NCBI RefSeq assembly: GCF_012676905.1
Contig: NZ_CP051428.1
Span: forward strand, 2,070,001 to 2,134,000
From: Paenibacillus albicereus
Lineage (GTDB): Bacteria; Bacillota; Bacilli; Paenibacillales; Paenibacillaceae
Length of the DNA stretch: 64,000 bases
Reading direction: 5' to 3'
Part shown: positions 60,013 to 64,000 of the stretch, in pieces
How positions within the stretch are numbered: the stretch's first letter is position 1
Layout: every line of letters begins with the position of its first letter
Notes under the pieces: model-generated
Databases searched by the model: none
The model's input: the letters and a program-made list of their open reading frames with translations, nothing else
Told to the model about the DNA's origin: nothing
Made by a program: the position numbers and the translations under genes

Positions 60013-62043
60013 ATGAGCCAACGAAACCAAACGCTTGGCGGACCGATCGTCCGTCAAGCCCTGAAAGAATCGGTCCTGAAGCTGGACCCGAGGGTAATGA
60101 TCCGCAACCCCGTCATGTTCGTCGTCGAAATCGGCTTCGCCGTCATGCTGCTGCTGATCGCCGTGCCCGACGCCTTCGGCGGCGGCGCGCCGGTCTGGTT
60201 CAACGTCGCGGTCGCCGTCATCCTGCTCGTGACGCTGCTGTTCGCGAACTTCGCCGAAGCGCTGGCGGAGGGCAGGGGCAAGGCGCAGGCCGATTCCCTG
60301 AAGCGCTCCAAGCGCGACGTCGTCGCTTACCGCGAGAGCGGATCGGGGGGCCTCAAGGAGGTGCCGGCGAGCGAGCTGCGCAAGGGCGATCTCGTGCGCG
60401 TCGAGGCCGGCCAGTGGATTCCCGGCGACGGGGAGGTCGTGGAAGGACTCGCCTCCGTGGACGAATCCGCCATCACCGGCGAGTCCGCGCCGGTCATCAA
60501 GGAGGCGGGGGGAGACTTCTCCTCCGTCACCGGCGGCACCAAGGTGCTCAGCGACTGGATCCGCGTCCGCATGACGAGCGATCCGGGCGAGTCGTTCCTC
60601 GACCGGATGATCGCCCTCGTCGAAGGAGCCAAGCGGCAGAAGACGCCGAACGAGATCGCCCTCAGCACCGTGCTGACGAGCCTCACGCTCATCTTCCTGA
60701 TGGTCGTGGCGACGCTGCCCTTCCTCGGCGGCTATCTCGGCGTGCCGCTCGAGGTGCCGGTGCTGATCGCGCTGCTCGTCTGCCTCATCCCGACGACGAT
60801 CGGCGGCCTCCTGTCCGCGATCGGCATCGCCGGCATGGACCGCGTCACGCAGTTCAACGTCATCGCGATGTCGGGCAAGGCGGTCGAGGCGGCCGGCGAC
60901 ATCAACACGATCATCCTCGACAAGACGGGCACGATCACCTTCGGCAACCGGATGGCGAGCGAGTTCGTCTCCGTCGGCGGCTGGAGCGAGACGGCCGTAG
61001 CCGAGTGGGCGCTCGCCGGCTCGCTTCAGGACGAGACGCCGGAAGGCCGGTCCGTCGTCGAGCTGGCGCGCCGGATGGGCATAGCCGGAGACCCGTCGCT
61101 GGCGCAGAGCGGCGAATGGATCGAATTCCGCGCCGAGACCCGCATGAGCGGCATCGACCTGCAGGACGGCCGGAGCGTGCGCAAAGGCTCGGTCGACGCG
61201 GTCAAGACATGGGTCCGGCAAAAGGGCGGCTCGATCCCGGACGATCTGGACGCGAAGAGCGACCGCATCGCCTCCGCCGGAGGCACGCCGCTCGCTGTCG
61301 CGCTGGACGAGAGGATCGTCGGCCTCATCTACCTGAAGGATACCGTCAAGCCGGGCATGAAGGAGCGCTTCGAGCAGATGCGCCAGATGGGCATCCGCAC
61401 GATCATGTGCACCGGCGACAACCCGCTGACGGCGCAGACGATCGCCCGCGAGGCCGGCGTCGACGACTTCATCGCCGAAAGCCGGCCGGAGGACAAGATC
61501 GCGGTCATCAAGCGCGAGCAGGCGCAAGGCAAGCTCGTCGCCATGACCGGCGACGGCACGAACGACGCCCCGGCGCTGGCGCAGGCCGATGTCGGCATCG
61601 CGATGAACAGCGGCACCGTCGCCGCCAAGGAGGCGGCCAACATGGTCGACCTCGACTCCGATCCGTCGAAGATCATCGAGGTCGTCTCGATCGGCAAGCA
61701 GCTGCTCATGACGCGCGGCGCGCTGACGACGTTCAGCATCGCCAACGACGTCGCCAAGTACTTCGCCATCATCCCGGCGATGTTCATGGCGGCGATCCCG
61801 CAGATGGACGCGCTCAACGTCATGCGGCTCGACTCGCCGATGTCCGCGATCCTGTCGGCGCTCATCTTCAATGCGGTCATCATCCCGCTGCTCATCCCGC
61901 TCGCGATGAAGGGCGTCGCCTACAAGGCGCAGAGCTCGGCCCGGCTGCTGCGCCGCAACCTGCTCGTCTACGGCCTCGGCGGCGTCATCGTGCCGTTCGC
62001 GGGCATCAAGCTGATCGACCTCGCCGTCATGTGGATGGTATAG
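60013..62043 (+). CDS. kdpB: Potassium-transporting ATPase catalytic subunit KdpB
   Basis: This 676-residue P-type ATPase drives K+ uptake. Its phosphorylation site is D303 in [25 protein letters not shown] marks the actuator loop (TGES), and [21 protein letters not shown] the hinge. The length and start match the family. It lies between kdpA and kdpC, 31 bp after kdpA. Confidence 0.95.
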   Translation: MSQRNQTLGGPIVRQALKESVLKLDPRVMIRNPVMFVVEIGFAVMLLLIAVPDAFGGGAPVWFNVAVAVILLVTLLFANFAEALAEGRGKAQADSLKRSKRDVVAYRESGSGGLKEVPASELRKGDLVRVEAGQWIPGDGEVVEGLASVDESAITGESAPVIKEAGGDFSSVTGGTKVLSDWIRVRMTSDPGESFLDRMIALVEGAKRQKTPNEIALSTVLTSLTLIFLMVVATLPFLGGYLGVPLEVPVLIALLVCLIPTTIGGLLSAIGIAGMDRVTQFNVIAMSGKAVEAAGDINTIILDKTGTITFGNRMASEFVSVGGWSETAVAEWALAGSLQDETPEGRSVVELARRMGIAGDPSLAQSGEWIEFRAETRMSGIDLQDGRSVRKGSVDAVKTWVRQKGGSIPDDLDAKSDRIASAGGTPLAVALDERIVGLIYLKDTVKPGMKERFEQMRQMGIRTIMCTGDNPLTAQTIAREAGVDDFIAESRPEDKIAVIKREQAQGKLVAMTGDGTNDAPALAQADVGIAMNSGTVAAKEAANMVDLDSDPSKIIEVVSIGKQLLMTRGALTTFSIANDVAKYFAIIPAMFMAAIPQMDALNVMRLDSPMSAILSALIFNAVIIPLLIPLAMKGVAYKAQSSARLLRRNLLVYGLGGVIVPFAGIKLIDLAVMWMV

Positions 62044-62093
62044 GCATGCAGGCGATCGACGGAACTTTTGAACTCCGAAAGGATGGAACGACC

Positions 62094-62669
62094 ATGCAGC
62101 TCGTCACGACCAGCCTGCGCGTCAGCCTCGTGCTGATGGCGCTGTGCGGACTGATCTACAACCTCGCCGTCACCGGCATCGCCCAGGGGCTGATGCCCCA
62201 CAAGGCGGACGGCAGCCTGATCGAGGACTCCAGCGGCCGGATCGTCGGCTCGGCGCACATCGGCCAGACGTTCACCGAGCCGCGCTGGTTCCACGGGCGG
62301 CTGTCGAGCATCGGCTATGCCGCGGACGGCTCCGGCACCCCGAACTACGCGCCGTCCAACCCGGACCTGCTGGAGCGCGCGCGCCAGTCGGCGATCGACT
62401 GGCAGGCGGCCAATCCCGCCGTGCCGCTCGGGCAGGTGACGGCCGACCTCATCACCAACTCCGGGTCCGGCCTCGATCCGGACATCAGCCCTGAGGGCGC
62501 GCGCGCGCAGATTCCGCGCGTCAGCGCGGCGACCGGCATCCCTGCAGCCGAGCTGGAGAAGCTCGTCGAGAGGCAGGTGGAGCCGCGCCAGCTCGGCGTG
62601 TTCGGCGAGCCGACGGTCAACGTGCTGGAACTGAATCTGGCGCTGCAGGCTTTGGCGTCCAACTCTTAG
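62094..62669 (+). CDS. kdpC: Potassium-transporting ATPase subunit KdpC
   Basis: This 191-residue protein has an N-terminal membrane helix and the KdpC hallmarks: GSAHIGQTFTEPRWFHGRLS, NYAPSNPDL, VTADLITNSGSGLDPDISP and the C-terminal NVLELNLALQAL. It assists nucleotide binding and complex assembly. ATG 62094 follows GAAAGGATGG. Confidence 0.93.
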   Translation: MQLVTTSLRVSLVLMALCGLIYNLAVTGIAQGLMPHKADGSLIEDSSGRIVGSAHIGQTFTEPRWFHGRLSSIGYAADGSGTPNYAPSNPDLLERARQSAIDWQAANPAVPLGQVTADLITNSGSGLDPDISPEGARAQIPRVSAATGIPAAELEKLVERQVEPRQLGVFGEPTVNVLELNLALQALASNS

Positions 62670-62729
62670 AGCGGTCCCCGCTTCTCGGACAACGAGAGGC
62701 GGGGCTTCGCCATGTCCAGGAGGTGGCTC

Positions 62730-64000
62730 ATGGAGCCGTTCAAACGAAAGACGCCGGAGGAGATCCTCGCCTCGATCGTCAAGCTGAGGCAAGGAAGGCT
62801 GAACATCCTGGTCGGGGCGGTCAGCGGCTCGGGCAAGACGTACCACATGCTGCGCGAGGGAGAGGAGCTGATCCGCCAAGGCGTCGACGCGGTCGTCTCC
62901 CCGCCGGTAGCCGCCGAGCGCTCATGCGCTCCCGGGGAAGGCCATCGGCTGGAGACGGTCCCGGGCATCGGCTGGAGCCGGGGAGGGGCGGACGCGTGCG
63001 ACCTGGACGTCGAGCTGCTGCTGAAGCGCAACCCGGAGGCCGTCCTCGTCGACGACCTCGCCCACCGCAACCGGCCGGAGGCGCCGCGCGCCACCCGGCT
63101 CGAGGATATCGAGCTGCTCCTCGCGAGCGGCATCAGCGTCGTCACGACCGTCAACATCTACGAGCTGGAGGGGGCGGCCGCGCTGGCGCGAAGCTGGATC
63201 GGCCTGCGCGTCGACCATCCCGTACCGGAGCGGGCGCTGGAGCTGGCCGACGAGATGAGGCTGATCGACGTGACGCCCGATACGCTGCTGGAGCGCGCGG
63301 CCGAGGGGGCGATTCAGTCGCCGCCGCCGCGCTGGCTGGAGCGGGGCACGCTCGACAAGCTGCGCGAGCTGGCGCTGAGGCTCATGGCGGAGGGCGTGAA
63401 CGGGACGCTGGAGAAGCACCGCGAGGAGCTCGGCCTGGCGGGGCCGTCGGGCATCGCCGAGCGCGTGCTCGTCGCCGTCCAATACCACTGGAACGGGTCG
63501 ATCCTCGTGCGGCGCGGCCAGCAGGTCGCCAAGCGTCTCGGCGGCGAGATGGATGTCGTCGCCTTCGTCCCGTCCGGACGGCCGCTGAGGGGCGAGGAGG
63601 AAGCGTTCCGCCGCTCCATCCGGCTGCTCGCCCGCAAGGTCGGCGCCTCGTTCGAGGAGCGCGCGTTCGTCTCCCGCAGGCGCTTGCCCCGCCAGCTGCT
63701 GAACTACGCGCTGCAGCGCAAGGCGACCCGCATCGTGCTCGGCCACTCGCGGCAGACGCCGCGGCAGGACTGGTGGCGCGGCTCGATCGCGGACCGGCTG
63801 CTGGACCTCACGCGCAACATCGACCTGCTGTTCGTCGCCGACCGCTCCGACCGTGCGGGCGAGCGCATCCTGCCCGCCCGCAGCCCGGAGCCCGAGCCGC
63901 GCAGCCGTTACCGGCGGCTGACCGACCAAGAGCTCAAGGCCGAGATCGGCCAGCTGCGGCGCGGCAGCTTCAAGCTGTACATCGGGGCGGCGCCAGGCGT
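62730..64000 (+). CDS. kdpD: KdpD-type sensor, N-terminal part (cut by window edge)
   Basis: From ATG 62730, with CCAGGAGG upstream, the frame is open to the window end (about 423 codons). The first part is a KdpD ATP-binding domain with Walker A GAVSGSGKTYHML (about 29-41) and AVLVDDLAHRNRPEAPRATR. A Usp-like domain with VLGHSRQTPRQDWWRGSIAD follows (to about 385). The last residues, LRRGSFKLYIGAAPGV, are the beginning of a second KdpD-type Walker A. The sensor may therefore contain the N-terminal module twice. Whether a kinase core follows cannot be seen. Confidence 0.85.
   Translation, partial: MEPFKRKTPEEILASIVKLRQGRLNILVGAVSGSGKTYHMLREGEELIRQGVDAVVSPPVAAERSCAPGEGHRLETVPGIGWSRGGADACDLDVELLLKRNPEAVLVDDLAHRNRPEAPRATRLEDIELLLASGISVVTTVNIYELEGAAALARSWIGLRVDHPVPERALELADEMRLIDVTPDTLLERAAEGAIQSPPPRWLERGTLDKLRELALRLMAEGVNGTLEKHREELGLAGPSGIAERVLVAVQYHWNGSILVRRGQQVAKRLGGEMDVVAFVPSGRPLRGEEEAFRRSIRLLARKVGASFEERAFVSRRRLPRQLLNYALQRKATRIVLGHSRQTPRQDWWRGSIADRLLDLTRNIDLLFVADRSDRAGERILPARSPEPEPRSRYRRLTDQELKAEIGQLRRGSFKLYIGAAPG

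Noticed and set aside
58050-60014. Minus-strand frame of 654 codons opposite kdpA
   Set aside because: Arg/His/Asp-rich shadow frame; the plus strand encodes complete KdpA.
60414-62090. Plus-strand frame joined in phase to kdpC
   Set aside because: It is an out-of-frame reading of kdpB; only the part from ATG 62094 is KdpC.

Overview
The window reads as a Bacillota chromosome, most likely Paenibacillaceae. The right third (about 40,330 to 64,000) is strongly GC-rich. It carries typical Paenibacillus/Bacillus genes: yqzE, yqhG, yqhH, an SLH-anchored GH10 xylanase, and kdp under a c-di-AMP riboswitch. The left two thirds differ in base composition and are a composite genomic island. The island ends at a partial tRNA-Leu 3' end at about 40,273-40,328, which looks like a tRNA-type attachment site. 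Its left end lies outside the window.

Island, left part (1-25,980), metals. It begins with a cut-off IS110-family transposase whose long upstream region could hold a bridge RNA. A copper block follows: copZ, copA, a His-rich lipoprotein, a sulfite-reductase-like protein, a glutaredoxin, a methyltransferase, a TVP38-type membrane protein, an OmpR/HK two-component pair, two large lipoproteins, a Met-rich mini-protein and a Cys-rich copper-storage protein. After a stretch of decayed genes comes a minus-strand mercury operon (merR, a merE-like gene, damaged merT/merP, merA) beside a serine-recombinase remnant. Next are cadC-cadA with a methyltransferase gene. The large plus-strand arsenic block has two arsC genes, arsR, arsB, arsI and a tyrosine phosphatase, followed by a MarR regulator, an ArsO-like monooxygenase, a Cys-tailed small protein and arsM. 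Two related palindromes suggest that MarR controls the second, organoarsenical half.

Island, middle part (26,000-32,020). A c-di-GMP-I riboswitch with a terminator precedes a NarL-type regulator whose phospho-acceptor aspartate is replaced by glutamate. After it come small ORFs, two sigma-factor-like regulators, a DUF6075-like protein and a transmembrane NlpC/P60 cell-wall hydrolase of the conjugative-element type. No relaxase, coupling protein or integrase is visible, so this looks like part of an integrative conjugative element. The control DNA here is rich: seven TGCAC-like boxes in 11-bp phase, and a leader peptide followed by an intrinsic terminator and a 17-bp hairpin that buries a ribosome-binding site.

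Island, right end (32,430-39,937), candidate defence system. This AT-rich operon has five tightly packed genes: a PD-(D/E)XK nuclease-like protein, an ABC-three-component middle protein, a Rad50-like ABC ATPase, a 1030-residue GHKL/HSP90 (sacsin-like) ATPase, and an AlbA-like plus PD-(D/E)XK-like fusion. The first three match the known ABC-3C conflict-system layout. Coupling to the GHKL ATPase and the AlbA-nuclease fusion is the best candidate for an undescribed system here.

Chromosomal part (40,330-64,000). It holds a polysaccharide deacetylase-like protein, a CwlD-like amidase, yqzE, yqhG/yqhH, a second arsB, a RibD-like reductase, a 1510-residue xylanase, a minisatellite of fifteen 51-52-bp units, a flavoprotein, a stress-type protein, and kdpFABC with the start of a kdpD that appears to contain its N-terminal domain twice.
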